Source of the DNA: Sphingomonas sp. G-3-2-10 | GTDB taxonomy: Bacteria; Pseudomonadota; Alphaproteobacteria; Sphingomonadales; Sphingomonadaceae | Assembly (NCBI RefSeq): GCF_012927115.1 | Contig: NZ_JABBFY010000001.1 | Coordinates: forward strand, 1,550,001 to 1,614,000 | Direction: 5' to 3' | Length of the DNA: 64,000 nt | Part shown: positions 1 through 7,934 of the stretch, piece by piece | Position numbering within the stretch: the first letter of the stretch is position 1 | Layout: each line of letters begins with the position of its first letter | Program-made: the position numbers and the translations under genes | The notes under the pieces: generated by a model | Database searches by the model: none | Seen by the model: the letters and a program-made list of their open reading frames with translations, nothing else | Told to the model about the DNA's origin: nothing

Positions 1-398
1 CCTCGTCGATCGCGACCGGGCTTTCGGTGCAGGCCTCGGACCTGATCACCAATACCCGGACGATCAACACCACGGTGCTGGCCGACAATGGCCAGACGAT
101 CGTGTTGGGCGGCCTCGTTTCCGACGATTATCTGGAAGCCAAGCGGCAGGTGCCAATCCTGGGCGATATCCCGCTGGTGGGCGAACTGTTTCGCAGCCGT
201 CGCGAGTCGCGGACCAAGCGCACGCTCTTCATCTTCCTGCGCCCGACGATCATCCGCGACAGCGACGACGCCAATGCGGTGACGTCGAGCCGCTATTCGC
301 GGCTTCGCGCCGACGAGATGGATCAAGGCCGTAACAACAGCCTGTTGCTGAAGCCGCGCGCACCGCGGCTGACGGTGGAGATCGACGGGATCTACTGA
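1..398 (+). CDS. gspD: Type II secretion system secretin GspD, C-terminal part (5' truncated by window edge)
   Basis: The reading frame is open from base 3 and ends at TGA 396-398, so only about the last 131 residues are present. GspD forms the outer-membrane pore through which folded exoproteins leave the periplasm. The piece shows the secretin signature: a GQTIVLGGL strand, then VPILGDIPLVGELFR, then the TLFIFLRPTII strand that closes the beta barrel; the remaining tail of about 50 residues corresponds to the S-domain region. It converges on the next gene with a 7-bp overlap (392-398). A type IV pilus PilQ secretin is a less likely alternative because the neighbouring genes are GspL/M/C-like. 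Confidence 0.9.
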   Translation, partial: SSIATGLSVQASDLITNTRTINTTVLADNGQTIVLGGLVSDDYLEAKRQVPILGDIPLVGELFRSRRESRTKRTLFIFLRPTIIRDSDDANAVTSSRYSRLRADEMDQGRNNSLLLKPRAPRLTVEIDGIY

Positions 399-832
399 AG
401 CGCGTCGGCAGGCGCATCTGACGAGGGCAGCGGCACCCGCACGCGCTGTGCCCCGCGGGTGAAATAGCCAGCGTCGATCGACAGGCTTTCCAGTTTCCAC
501 CCATCGACGCTGGCGCCGACCGCCAGCGTGCGGCTGGTGCCGTCGGCGGTGCGGACCAGCGCCACCGCATCCTGATCGAGACGGCCGACGATGCCGATAA
601 GCGCGGGCGCATCCTGCGGCGCGCTTTCGTCGGCCGCCGCCGGAGAGGAGCCGAACAGCGTGCGCTCGAATGCCGAGGACAGTGCAGGCTGCGGCGGCGG
701 GGCGATCGGCTGCTGCGTGGCGGCGGGCGCATCCGCGACGGGCTGCGCGCCGGGTTGGAGCAGCGCCAACGGCATCGCGACCGCCACGGCACCGGACACG
801 CCAAGCGCGATCAGGTCGCGGCGGTCGATCAT
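392..832 (-). CDS. Small GspC/GspN-like inner-membrane protein
   Basis: A 146-residue protein with one N-terminal membrane anchor (about residues 8-26), a proline/alanine-rich periplasmic linker, and a C-terminal beta-rich part (PALIGIVGRLDQDAVALVR) that resembles the homology region of GspC/PilP proteins. That region links the inner-membrane platform to the secretin. It is the last gene of a three-gene operon: its ATG overlaps the stop of the upstream GspM-like gene (ATGA). The role is inferred from the fold-like pattern and context; sequence conservation in this family is low, so the exact letter (C or N) is uncertain. Confidence 0.6.
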   Translation of the reverse strand: MIDRRDLIALGVSGAVAVAMPLALLQPGAQPVADAPAATQQPIAPPPQPALSSAFERTLFGSSPAAADESAPQDAPALIGIVGRLDQDAVALVRTADGTSRTLAVGASVDGWKLESLSIDAGYFTRGAQRVRVPLPSSDAPADALQ

Positions 833-1272
833 TTCCTCACAGCCACGGCTTCGCCGGTCAGGCGTACTCCGCCTTCGATCGCTACCAGTTTCCAGCCACG
901 CAGCCGGACGAGCGGCGTTTCGCGCTCCAGCGCGTCGGCCAGCGCGATCACGGCCTTTTCCGGCCCCGAGATGCGGAAGCGTATCGCGATCAGGCTGGTG
1001 CCCGAGGGCGGCGAGGCTTCCTCGACCAATACCCCGCCATTTCGCGCGAGTTCGCGGATGCGCAGCGCGAGTGCGGCGGGCTCGGGCAGCGCCTGCCCTT
1101 GCACCACCATTACGGTGCGATTGGTCTCCGGAGCAGCGACGGCGGCGGCCAGTTTGGTCCGTTCGCTGCGCGCGGCGGAGATGTCGCCCAACGCGTTTCC
1201 GGCGATGGGTGCGAGCAGCGCCATTGCGGCGAGCCCCGCAGCGATGCCCCAGCCGAGCGGCGACAGCTTCAT
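829..1272 (-). CDS. GspM-like type II secretion protein
   Basis: A 147-residue protein with an N-terminal transmembrane helix (residues 7-26), a short coiled-coil segment and a C-terminal alpha/beta periplasmic domain, the architecture of GspM/PilO. GspM binds GspL at the inner membrane and stabilises the secretion motor platform. The start at 1272 overlaps the stop of the upstream GspL-like gene (ATGA), which indicates translational coupling. Calling it GspM rests on order (L, M, C/N), size and topology rather than on a strong motif. Confidence 0.6.
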   Translation of the reverse strand: MKLSPLGWGIAAGLAAMALLAPIAGNALGDISAARSERTKLAAAVAAPETNRTVMVVQGQALPEPAALALRIRELARNGGVLVEEASPPSGTSLIAIRFRISGPEKAVIALADALERETPLVRLRGWKLVAIEGGVRLTGEAVAVRK

Positions 1273-1802
1273 CGCGCGCGCTCCCGGAAGGTGACCACCA
1301 TCATCACATCGACCTGACGCTGGCCCGCATCGCGCAGGCCCGCCAGCGCCGGTTCGCGGCGGATCGCGGCGCGGATGCGATCGGGATCGGGGGTGCTGAT
1401 TTCGACTTCGAGCAAGCCGGCCTGATTGCGCTCGATCCGCTGGACCGATGCCTCGGGCGGCAAGGCGCGCGCAAGGGCATCGGCCACCTGCCCCAGCCCC
1501 GGCCGCCGCAGTAGCGCGATCAGTTCCGCACGATCGGACGCAGCGGCCTTTGCCGCCGCGATCCGGGGGGCGAGTTTCTTGTCGAGCTGAGCGGCATCGG
1601 CCCGCGCATTCCCAGCGATGATCTTTGCACCGATGATCGTCGCCAGAGGCCCGGCGGCGAGCAGCAGCGCGACGCCCGCCGGGACCATCCAGCGGCGCGG
1701 CTCGAACGGCGCGGCGGGCCGATCGCGCCATGCGACTTCCCAGCCGCGCACGCTCGCGGCCAATCGCCCCGTCAGGCTGTCACCGGATTGCTGATCGCTC
1801 AT
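1269..1802 (-). CDS. GspL/PilN-like type II secretion protein (short form)
   Basis: A 177-residue protein starting at ATG 1802 (MSDQQSGD). It has about 45 cytoplasmic residues, one transmembrane helix (about residues 38-60), a coiled coil (ARADAAQLDKKLAPRIAAAK) and a ferredoxin-like periplasmic domain containing VQRIERNQAGLLEVEIST. Full GspL is about 380-400 residues with a large cytoplasmic actin-like domain that binds ATPase GspE. That domain is missing here, so this is a PilN-like reduced form, or the cytoplasmic domain is encoded elsewhere. It is the first gene of the minus-strand trio and diverges from phoX. Confidence 0.6.
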   Translation of the reverse strand: MSDQQSGDSLTGRLAASVRGWEVAWRDRPAAPFEPRRWMVPAGVALLLAAGPLATIIGAKIIAGNARADAAQLDKKLAPRIAAAKAAASDRAELIALLRRPGLGQVADALARALPPEASVQRIERNQAGLLEVEISTPDPDRIRAAIRREPALAGLRDAGQRQVDVMMVVTFRERAR

Positions 1803-1840
1803 CTTCGCCGCCGCTGGCGCAAAGCGACGCCCAAGGCAAG

Positions 1841-1869
1841 CCGTCATCGACCCGACGCAAAGCTGTCAT
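1841..1869 (+). promoter_or_regulatory. Candidate Pho box upstream of phoX
   Basis: CCGTCAT at 1841-1847 and CTGTCAT at 1863-1869 lie 22 bp apart on the same strand, two turns of helix. PhoB sites are built from CTGTCAT-like 7-mers at 11-bp spacing. The intervening unit (1852-1858) matches poorly, so the site is degenerate. It sits about 100 bp before the phosphatase start, where control by phosphate starvation would make sense. Confidence 0.4.
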
Positions 1870-1967
1870 CGCCGCGACACCGCCACTGCATCACCGCGCA
1901 ATGTCCACCTCTCAGGAGCGGCTCGATCCGAGCGCAAATGACTCGGCCGCGAAACGAAGGGGTTCCC

Positions 1968-4433
1968 ATGACCGATACGAACTTCGGCTACACCGATGGT
2001 GACGTCGACACCAACCTGAGCACCACGCCGTCGATCAACGACATGATCGAGACCCGCTATTCGCGCCGCCGCATGCTGCGCAACGGCGGCATCGCCACCG
2101 CGACCGCCGTGTTCGGCGGATCGGTGCTCGCCGCGTGCGACAATAGCGATTTCGAACCGCACGTCCCCCCCAGCGTCAACGCCGGTTCGTCGGGCGCCAC
2201 CAGCTCGGGCCGCGTCGTCACGCTGACCGGCACCAACAGCGCCACCACTGGCGGCGCGGTCGCATGGGTCCAGACCTCCGGCCCGACCGTCACGCTGAGC
2301 AGCCCCAATTCGCTGACCACCACCTTCCTCGCCCCCAGCGTCGCGACCACGACCAACCTGGTGTTCCAGTTCACCGGCGCGGATTCGACCGGCGCGAACA
2401 CCAGCACGACGACGACCGTCGCCGTCAGCCCGGCCGCGCTCGGCTTCACCGCCGTCGCGAAGAACAAGAACGACGTCGTCACCGTGCCCGCCGGCTACAC
2501 CGTGCAGATCGGCACGCGCCTCGGCGATCCGATCGCATCGGGCGTCGCCGCCTATGGCAACACCGGCACCGACACAAACTTCGCCCAGCGCGTCGGCGAT
2601 CATGGCGATGCGCTCTATTGGTACGGCCTGAACGCCGCAGGCGCCCGCGACGACAACAGCTCGACGCGCGGCCTGCTCGTCCAGAACTACGAGAACATCA
2701 ACCAGCAGTATCTCCATACCGCCGGCGCCACCTCGCCGGGCGGCATGCGCCCCGAGAGCGAAGCGATCAAGGAGATCGAGTGCCACGGCGTCGGCATCGT
2801 CGAATTCGTCGAAGGTGCGGGCCGTGCATGGGCCTATGTCCAGGGCAGCAGCTTCAACCGCCGCATCACGCCCAACACCCCGACCGTGTTCAACGGTCCG
2901 GTGCGCGGCAGCGATCTGATCAAGACGCCGCACTCGCCCGCCGGCACCGATGGCCGCGGCACGATCAACAATTGCGCCAACGGCATCACGCCCTGGGGCA
3001 CGAACCTGACCTGCGAAGAGAATTGGGCCGGCTATTTCCGCCGTTCGGGCGACAATGCCGCCCGCACCGCCAAGGAGCTGACCGCCCTGTCGCGCTATGG
3101 CGTGACCAGCGGTTCGGGTAGCTATGGCTGGTCGACGGTGGTTCCGGCCGATGCGTCGAACACCATTTTCCGCCGCTGGGATGCCCGCGCTACGGTGGGC
3201 GGCACCGCCACCACCGACTACCGCAACGAGCCGAACCAGTTCGGGTGGGTGGTCGAGATCGATCCGTACAGCCCCTCGGCCGCGCCGCGCAAGCGCACGG
3301 CCCTTGGCCGTCTGGGTCATGAAGGCGCATGGCCGGGCAACTTCGTCGCCGGCCGCAAGCCGGCCTGGTACATGGGCGACGATTCGCGCCGCGAATATCT
3401 CTATAAGTTCGTATCGAACACCGCCTGGGTCGCCAACGACGCCAGCAACGCCAACCGTCTGGCGATGGGCGACAAGTACCTCGACGCCGGCACGCTCTAT
3501 GTGGCGAAGTTCAATGCCGACGGCACCGGCCAGTGGGTCGCTTTGGTGTTCGGCCAGAACAACATCACCGCCGCCAACCCGACCTATCCGTTCGCCGATC
3601 AGGCCGACGTTCTGATCAACGCCCGCCTCGCCGCGGACGCTGCCGGCGCCACGCCGATGGATCGTCCGGAATGGACCGCGGTGAATCCGGTGACCGGCGA
3701 GGTGTACCTCACCCTCACCAACAACAACGCCACGCTGCGTCCGCTGAACGACACCAACGCCGCCAATCCGCGCCACTATAACGACGTGAAGGCCGGGGCG
3801 AACCAGTTCGGCAACCCCAACGGTCACATCATCCGCCTGCGCGAAAATGGCGACACGACCGAAGCGCTGGCCTTTACCTGGGACATCTATCTGTTCGGTG
3901 CGGGTTCGGACCTCGATCCGGCCAACATCAATCTTTCGGGTCTCACTGCCGACAACGACTTCTCGTCGCCGGACGGCCTGTGGTTCGGCCGCCCGCAGAA
4001 CGCGTCGGGCCTGGTCAAGCCGCTGCTGTGGATCCAGACCGATGATGGCGCCTATACCGACGTCACCAACTGCATGATGCTTGCGGCGATGCCGGGCGGT
4101 GTCAACGACGGCGCGACCAAGACGATCACCAACACCGGTGCAGGCGGCACCACGGCGACGCAGGCGACCCGCGTGGGTGCGCCCGCAACGGCTTCGACGC
4201 TGCGCCGCTTCCTCGTCGGTCCGGTGCAGAGCGAGATCACCGGTGTCGACTCGACCCCGGATGGCCGCACGCTGTTCGTCGGCATCCAGCATCCGGGCGA
4301 AGAAGGCACCCCCGCCGCGCCCAGCAGCCACTGGCCGGACAGCCAGGCGACCGGCACCGCCGGCGCCACGGTGCGCCCGCGCTCGGCGGTTGTCATCATC
4401 ACCAAGAATGACGGCGGAATCGTCGCGCTCTGA
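1968..4433 (+). CDS. phoX: Alkaline phosphatase PhoX family (DUF839), Tat-exported
   Basis: An 821-residue protein starting at ATG 1968. The N terminus has an unusual Tat signal placed about 30 residues in: RRRMLRNGG followed by a hydrophobic stretch ending in LAAC, so it may be lipidated or cleaved there. Residues about 60-145 are a Ser/Thr-rich PKD/Ig-like module, not part of the standard PhoX core. The rest is the DUF839 beta propeller, with motifs such as NCANGITPWGTNLTCEENW, GRLGHEGAW, YMGDDSRREYLYKFVS and DFSSPDGLWFGRPQN. PhoX enzymes use Ca/Fe cofactors to release phosphate from organic esters in the periplasm or outside the cell. A strong terminator follows. Confidence 0.9.
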   Translation: MTDTNFGYTDGDVDTNLSTTPSINDMIETRYSRRRMLRNGGIATATAVFGGSVLAACDNSDFEPHVPPSVNAGSSGATSSGRVVTLTGTNSATTGGAVAWVQTSGPTVTLSSPNSLTTTFLAPSVATTTNLVFQFTGADSTGANTSTTTTVAVSPAALGFTAVAKNKNDVVTVPAGYTVQIGTRLGDPIASGVAAYGNTGTDTNFAQRVGDHGDALYWYGLNAAGARDDNSSTRGLLVQNYENINQQYLHTAGATSPGGMRPESEAIKEIECHGVGIVEFVEGAGRAWAYVQGSSFNRRITPNTPTVFNGPVRGSDLIKTPHSPAGTDGRGTINNCANGITPWGTNLTCEENWAGYFRRSGDNAARTAKELTALSRYGVTSGSGSYGWSTVVPADASNTIFRRWDARATVGGTATTDYRNEPNQFGWVVEIDPYSPSAAPRKRTALGRLGHEGAWPGNFVAGRKPAWYMGDDSRREYLYKFVSNTAWVANDASNANRLAMGDKYLDAGTLYVAKFNADGTGQWVALVFGQNNITAANPTYPFADQADVLINARLAADAAGATPMDRPEWTAVNPVTGEVYLTLTNNNATLRPLNDTNAANPRHYNDVKAGANQFGNPNGHIIRLRENGDTTEALAFTWDIYLFGAGSDLDPANINLSGLTADNDFSSPDGLWFGRPQNASGLVKPLLWIQTDDGAYTDVTNCMMLAAMPGGVNDGATKTITNTGAGGTTATQATRVGAPATASTLRRFLVGPVQSEITGVDSTPDGRTLFVGIQHPGEEGTPAAPSSHWPDSQATGTAGATVRPRSAVVIITKNDGGIVAL

Positions 4434-4500
4434 TGATCCTGCGCCCCGAGGGACCCTTTAAGCCCCGGGGCGTTCAGGCCTCTGCAGGAGAGGGAATCGG

Positions 4501-4536
4501 AAAAGGGGCAGGCCGCGTCCTCGGCCTGCCCCTTTT
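4501..4536. terminator. Bidirectional intrinsic terminator
   Basis: A perfect 15-bp stem (4501-4515 paired with 4522-4536) with a 6-nt loop. The stem begins AAAAGGGG and ends CCCCTTTT, so a T run follows the hairpin on either strand. It lies between convergent phoX and the lipoprotein gene and can serve both. Confidence 0.9.
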
Positions 4537-4576
4537 CTTTGTTTCTATCTCCCGCCTTCCCGGGAGAGGGTTATCA

Positions 4577-4975
4577 TCAGTCGGCGCGGCTCATCACCAG
4601 CACGGTGCCGTCGGGCTTTACGCTGAGGATGTGGCTCTTTCCGTCCTTGCAGTCTGAGCGCCAGGCCGGGAGGCCCTGCACGTCCTTGACGCGTTCGGAC
4701 TTGATCACGCCGTCGCAGCGGAAGCCCGCGTCCATGATCGCGCGGACGAACGCCTGATCGCGCTGATAGTCGGGGGCGGCGAGGATCGCGGCCAGCGCAT
4801 TGTCCGGCGCGACTCCGTTGTCCAGCTCATTGCCTTCGCCATCGCCTTCGTCCGGCGGCAGCACGACATTGCCGGCGGTGTCGTTGGCCACGACGACGAT
4901 ATTATTCTCCGCCGCCGGGGTGCAACCGGCCAGCGCGATCGCCGCCACCGCGACGCCAATCCAGACCTTGCTCAT
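4577..4975 (-). CDS. Small uncharacterised lipoprotein
   Basis: A 132-residue protein starting at ATG 4975. It has a signal peptide with lipobox LAGC (Cys about residue 19), so it is probably lipid-anchored. After an acidic linker (PPDEGDGEGNELDNG) comes a compact C-terminal domain with two cysteines (FRCDGV and RSDCKDG) that could form a disulphide. The pattern resembles other sphingomonad lipoproteins of unknown function. No enzymatic motif is seen. It sits just downstream of the amidohydrolase pair, with a gap of about 50 bp, and may be co-transcribed with them. Confidence 0.75.
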   Translation of the reverse strand: MSKVWIGVAVAAIALAGCTPAAENNIVVVANDTAGNVVLPPDEGDGEGNELDNGVAPDNALAAILAAPDYQRDQAFVRAIMDAGFRCDGVIKSERVKDVQGLPAWRSDCKDGKSHILSVKPDGTVLVMSRAD

Positions 4976-5023
4976 ATCCGTCTCCTTTCGCGGCTCAATG
5001 CGCCGCATCACCTCTCCGTTCCC

Positions 5024-6331
5024 TCAGCGCTCATAGGCCTTGGGCAGCGCCTTTTCCTTCGGATCCCAATAGCGATCGCGCAGGCGGGTCTGGCGATTGG
5101 ACAAGGGCTGTTCGACGCCGTCGATGATCACGGTCAAGGCAGCCGTGCCCAGTTCGAGCGGATCGCCGTCCCAGATTACCACGTCGCCGCGGCGGCCGGG
5201 GCGCAGCGAGCCATAGTCCCCGCCCAGCCCCATCGCCTCGGCCGGCTTCGAGCTGATCGCGGCGAAAGCGTCGTTCCAGTTCAGCCCGCTGGCGCCGGGA
5301 ATACGGTTCAGCGCCACCAGATTGCCGGCATATTGCTTCACCAGCCGCGCCTGGCGCGCATCCTCGTCGTTGATCATGCCGATGCCGACCAGCACGCCGG
5401 CCGCCTTCATACGCCCGATGTTCGACTGGGTGGCCGCAAGCGATTCGAACGAGGAAGGCAGATCGGCGAGCGCGGTGGCGATCACGGGAACGTTGGCCGC
5501 CGCGATCTCGCGCGCCACGGTCCAGCCTTCGGTCACGCCGACCAGCACGATACGCAGCGACGGCATCTCGCGCTTCAGGTCGAGGATCACGAGAATGTCG
5601 GACGCGCGTTCGACATGGACCAGCAGCGGCACCCGCCCGGTGATCACCGGCACCAGCGCATCGGCATCGGCGCGGGTCAGGAAAGCTTCCTTGCCGCGAT
5701 CGATGTAGCGGCCCGGATTGCGGGAATAGTCGCGCGCCTCGAACAGCGCGTTGCGTAGCGTCGCGATCGCCGCCGAGCGGCTGCCGCCGGCTTCGCCCGC
5801 ACCACTCTCGCCATATTCGAGGAACTGGAAGGCGCGCGGCTGGCTGACCGCGCTCATGTCCGCGCCCAGATCGATGATTGCGCCCTGCCCGCGGAAGATA
5901 GAGCTGGAATTGTCCGGAGCGACCACCGCGCGAGTGACGCCCTCGGCGCGGTTGAGCGCGATCGGGGTGCTGCGCGGATTGACCGCGGGCGACACGTCGA
6001 GCGCGGCGTTGAAGGGCGAGCTGCCCGAATTGGCGTCGTTGGTCTCGTCGACCGCATCAACCTCCACGATGCCGAGGCGCGAGAAGCCGGCGAAGATGCC
6101 CGGCGAGACCCATTTGCCCTGCGCGTCGATCACGCGGACCCCCGAAGGCACGGCGACGCCCGAACCGGCCGCGACGACGCGACCGTTACGGATGACGACG
6201 GTGCCGCCCTCGACCGGTGCGGTGCCGTCGCCGATGACCAGCTTTGCATTGGTGATCGCGACGTCTTGCGCAAGCACGGGCGTGGCGAAGGCGATGGCCG
6301 CCGCGGCGGCGCCCAGAAGGAGCTTCTTCAT
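5024..6331 (-). CDS. Amidohydrolase-family protein lacking the HxH metal motif (probable pseudoenzyme)
   Basis: A 435-residue secreted protein with a cleavable signal peptide (MKKLLLGAAAAAIAFATPVLAQ). It has the N-terminal beta-sandwich half and C-terminal strands of the amidohydrolase superfamily (NAKLVIGDGTAPVEGGTVVI, GSLRPGRRGDVVIWDGDP). Where active members have PGxIDxHxH, this one reads WVSPGIFAGFSRLG, so the first metal-binding histidines are gone, and almost no other histidines remain. It starts inside the stop of the preceding active paralog (ATGA, 6331), so the two are co-translated and may form a heteromer. A role as regulatory or structural partner is inference. Confidence 0.85.
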   Translation of the reverse strand: MKKLLLGAAAAAIAFATPVLAQDVAITNAKLVIGDGTAPVEGGTVVIRNGRVVAAGSGVAVPSGVRVIDAQGKWVSPGIFAGFSRLGIVEVDAVDETNDANSGSSPFNAALDVSPAVNPRSTPIALNRAEGVTRAVVAPDNSSSIFRGQGAIIDLGADMSAVSQPRAFQFLEYGESGAGEAGGSRSAAIATLRNALFEARDYSRNPGRYIDRGKEAFLTRADADALVPVITGRVPLLVHVERASDILVILDLKREMPSLRIVLVGVTEGWTVAREIAAANVPVIATALADLPSSFESLAATQSNIGRMKAAGVLVGIGMINDEDARQARLVKQYAGNLVALNRIPGASGLNWNDAFAAISSKPAEAMGLGGDYGSLRPGRRGDVVIWDGDPLELGTAALTVIIDGVEQPLSNRQTRLRDRYWDPKEKALPKAYER

Positions 6332-7758
6332 CACTTCACGTCCCCTTCGCCCGGCTGGCCCAGTTCGAAATCGGATACCGGCCGCAATTTCGGATTGTTC
6401 GCGTCGTAGAGCAGCGCGCCGTCGACCCAGACCATCTGCGGCCGGGTGTAAACGCTGAACGGATTGCCGTTCCACAGCACCACGTCCGCCATCTTGCCCG
6501 GCTTCAGGCTGCCGGTCTGCTGGTCGATCCCCAGCGCGCGCGCAGGGTTGATCGCCAGCCATTTCCACGCCGTTTCCTCGCTGATCGGGAAGCCCGCGCG
6601 GATGCCCGACTGGCGGGCCTTGGCGACTTCCTGATTGAGCCGCTGGATGCCGTTGGCGTCGTCCGAATGGATCATCGCGCACGCGCCCTCCTTCTCGAGG
6701 ATGGCGAGGTTCTCGCCGATCGCGTCATAGGCTTCCATCTTGAAGCCGTACCAGTCGGCCCAGACGGCGGCGCAAGTGCTGTTGGCCTTGAGCAGATCGG
6801 CGATCTTGTACGCTTCCACCGCATGGTGGAACGCCGTCACGCGGTATCCGAACTCCTTGGCCATATCCATGACCAGCGCCATCTCGTCGGCGCGGTAGCA
6901 ATGGTTCTGGACAAGTATCTCGCCGTCGAGCACGCCGCGCAGCGTATCCATCTGGATGTCGCGCGTAGGGGCTTCGCCGCCCTTCTCCTCATATTTGTCC
7001 CAGCGGCGGTCATATTCGACGGCCTTGGCCCAAGTCTGGCGATCGACCGCGATGTTGCCCATCCGCGTGAAGGGCGAGCGGCCCTTGCCGCCATAGACGC
7101 GCTTGGGATTTTCGCCGCACGCCATCTTCAGGCCATAGGGAGCACCGGGGAACTTCATGCCCTGCGGTGTGCGGGCATAAACGTTCTTGAGCACGACCGA
7201 GCGCCCGCCGAACAGGTTCGCCGAGCCGGGCAGTATCTGGAGCGTGGTGACGCCGCCATTGGTCAGCGCACGGGCGAAACCGGGGTCCTGCGGCCAGACG
7301 CTGTGCTCGGCCCAGACTTCGGCAGTGACCGGATTGGTGATCTCGTTGCCGTCCGAATTGGCCTGTACGCCCGGCGAGGGATAGTCGCCCAGATGGCTGT
7401 GGATATCGATCACGCCGGGCGTGAGATATTTGCCTTGCCCGTCGATCACCGTCGCGCCCTCGGCGGCGATGTCCTTGCCGACCGAGACGATCTTGCCGTC
7501 GCGGAACAGCACCGAACCGCCGTCGATCCGCCCGCCCTCGCCATCGAGGATGGTGACGTTGGTCACCAGCGTGGGAACGCCGGGATAGGCTTTGTAGGTC
7601 GAGGGGAAGGGATCGTGGTTATAGCCCTTGCCCTTGCCGGGGCCCTTGGCGGCGGGTTCGGCCGAAGCCGTTTTGGGTTTCTCCCCCCCGGCCGTGCAGG
7701 CCGCCAGCGACGTGACGAGTGACAGGGCGCCGCCCGCCATCAGGATCGATCGGATCAA
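6331..7758 (-). CDS. Amidohydrolase (imidazolonepropionase-like), exported lipoprotein
   Basis: A 475-residue protein. The start is TTG 7758, which has GGGGAG seven bases upstream; an ATG at 7740 is possible. The signal peptide ends in a lipobox-like SLAAC. The metal-dependent hydrolase core is intact: LTPGVIDIHSHLG (HxH), NHCYRADEM, TAFHHAVEAY, and HSDD with the catalytic Asp, followed by AINPARALGI and GKMADVVLWNGNPF. Substrates of this exported subgroup are usually cyclic amides or dipeptides, but cannot be predicted from sequence. It is the first gene of the pair and diverges from the histidine kinase. Confidence 0.85.
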   Translation of the reverse strand: MIRSILMAGGALSLVTSLAACTAGGEKPKTASAEPAAKGPGKGKGYNHDPFPSTYKAYPGVPTLVTNVTILDGEGGRIDGGSVLFRDGKIVSVGKDIAAEGATVIDGQGKYLTPGVIDIHSHLGDYPSPGVQANSDGNEITNPVTAEVWAEHSVWPQDPGFARALTNGGVTTLQILPGSANLFGGRSVVLKNVYARTPQGMKFPGAPYGLKMACGENPKRVYGGKGRSPFTRMGNIAVDRQTWAKAVEYDRRWDKYEEKGGEAPTRDIQMDTLRGVLDGEILVQNHCYRADEMALVMDMAKEFGYRVTAFHHAVEAYKIADLLKANSTCAAVWADWYGFKMEAYDAIGENLAILEKEGACAMIHSDDANGIQRLNQEVAKARQSGIRAGFPISEETAWKWLAINPARALGIDQQTGSLKPGKMADVVLWNGNPFSVYTRPQMVWVDGALLYDANNPKLRPVSDFELGQPGEGDVK

Positions 7759-7934
7759 CTATGGTCTCCCCTTGGCGCGCGGCATCGAGGCCGCGCCCGT
7801 GATGCGCCATTGATCGCGGCGCGGGATTACTTTGGCAAGATGGGCCACAATGGGATGAATGGATTTTCACCAGCGACGAAACGCGTTAGGTACGCGGAAC
7901 CCCGGGGGCACAGCCGGGCGCAGGAAAGTTGCCA

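Noticed and set aside
1866..4331. Long minus-strand open frame opposite phoX (821 aa)
   Set aside because: It is antisense to a complete, motif-bearing PhoX gene; its composition is Arg/Gly/Val-rich as expected from the reverse strand of high-GC coding DNA.
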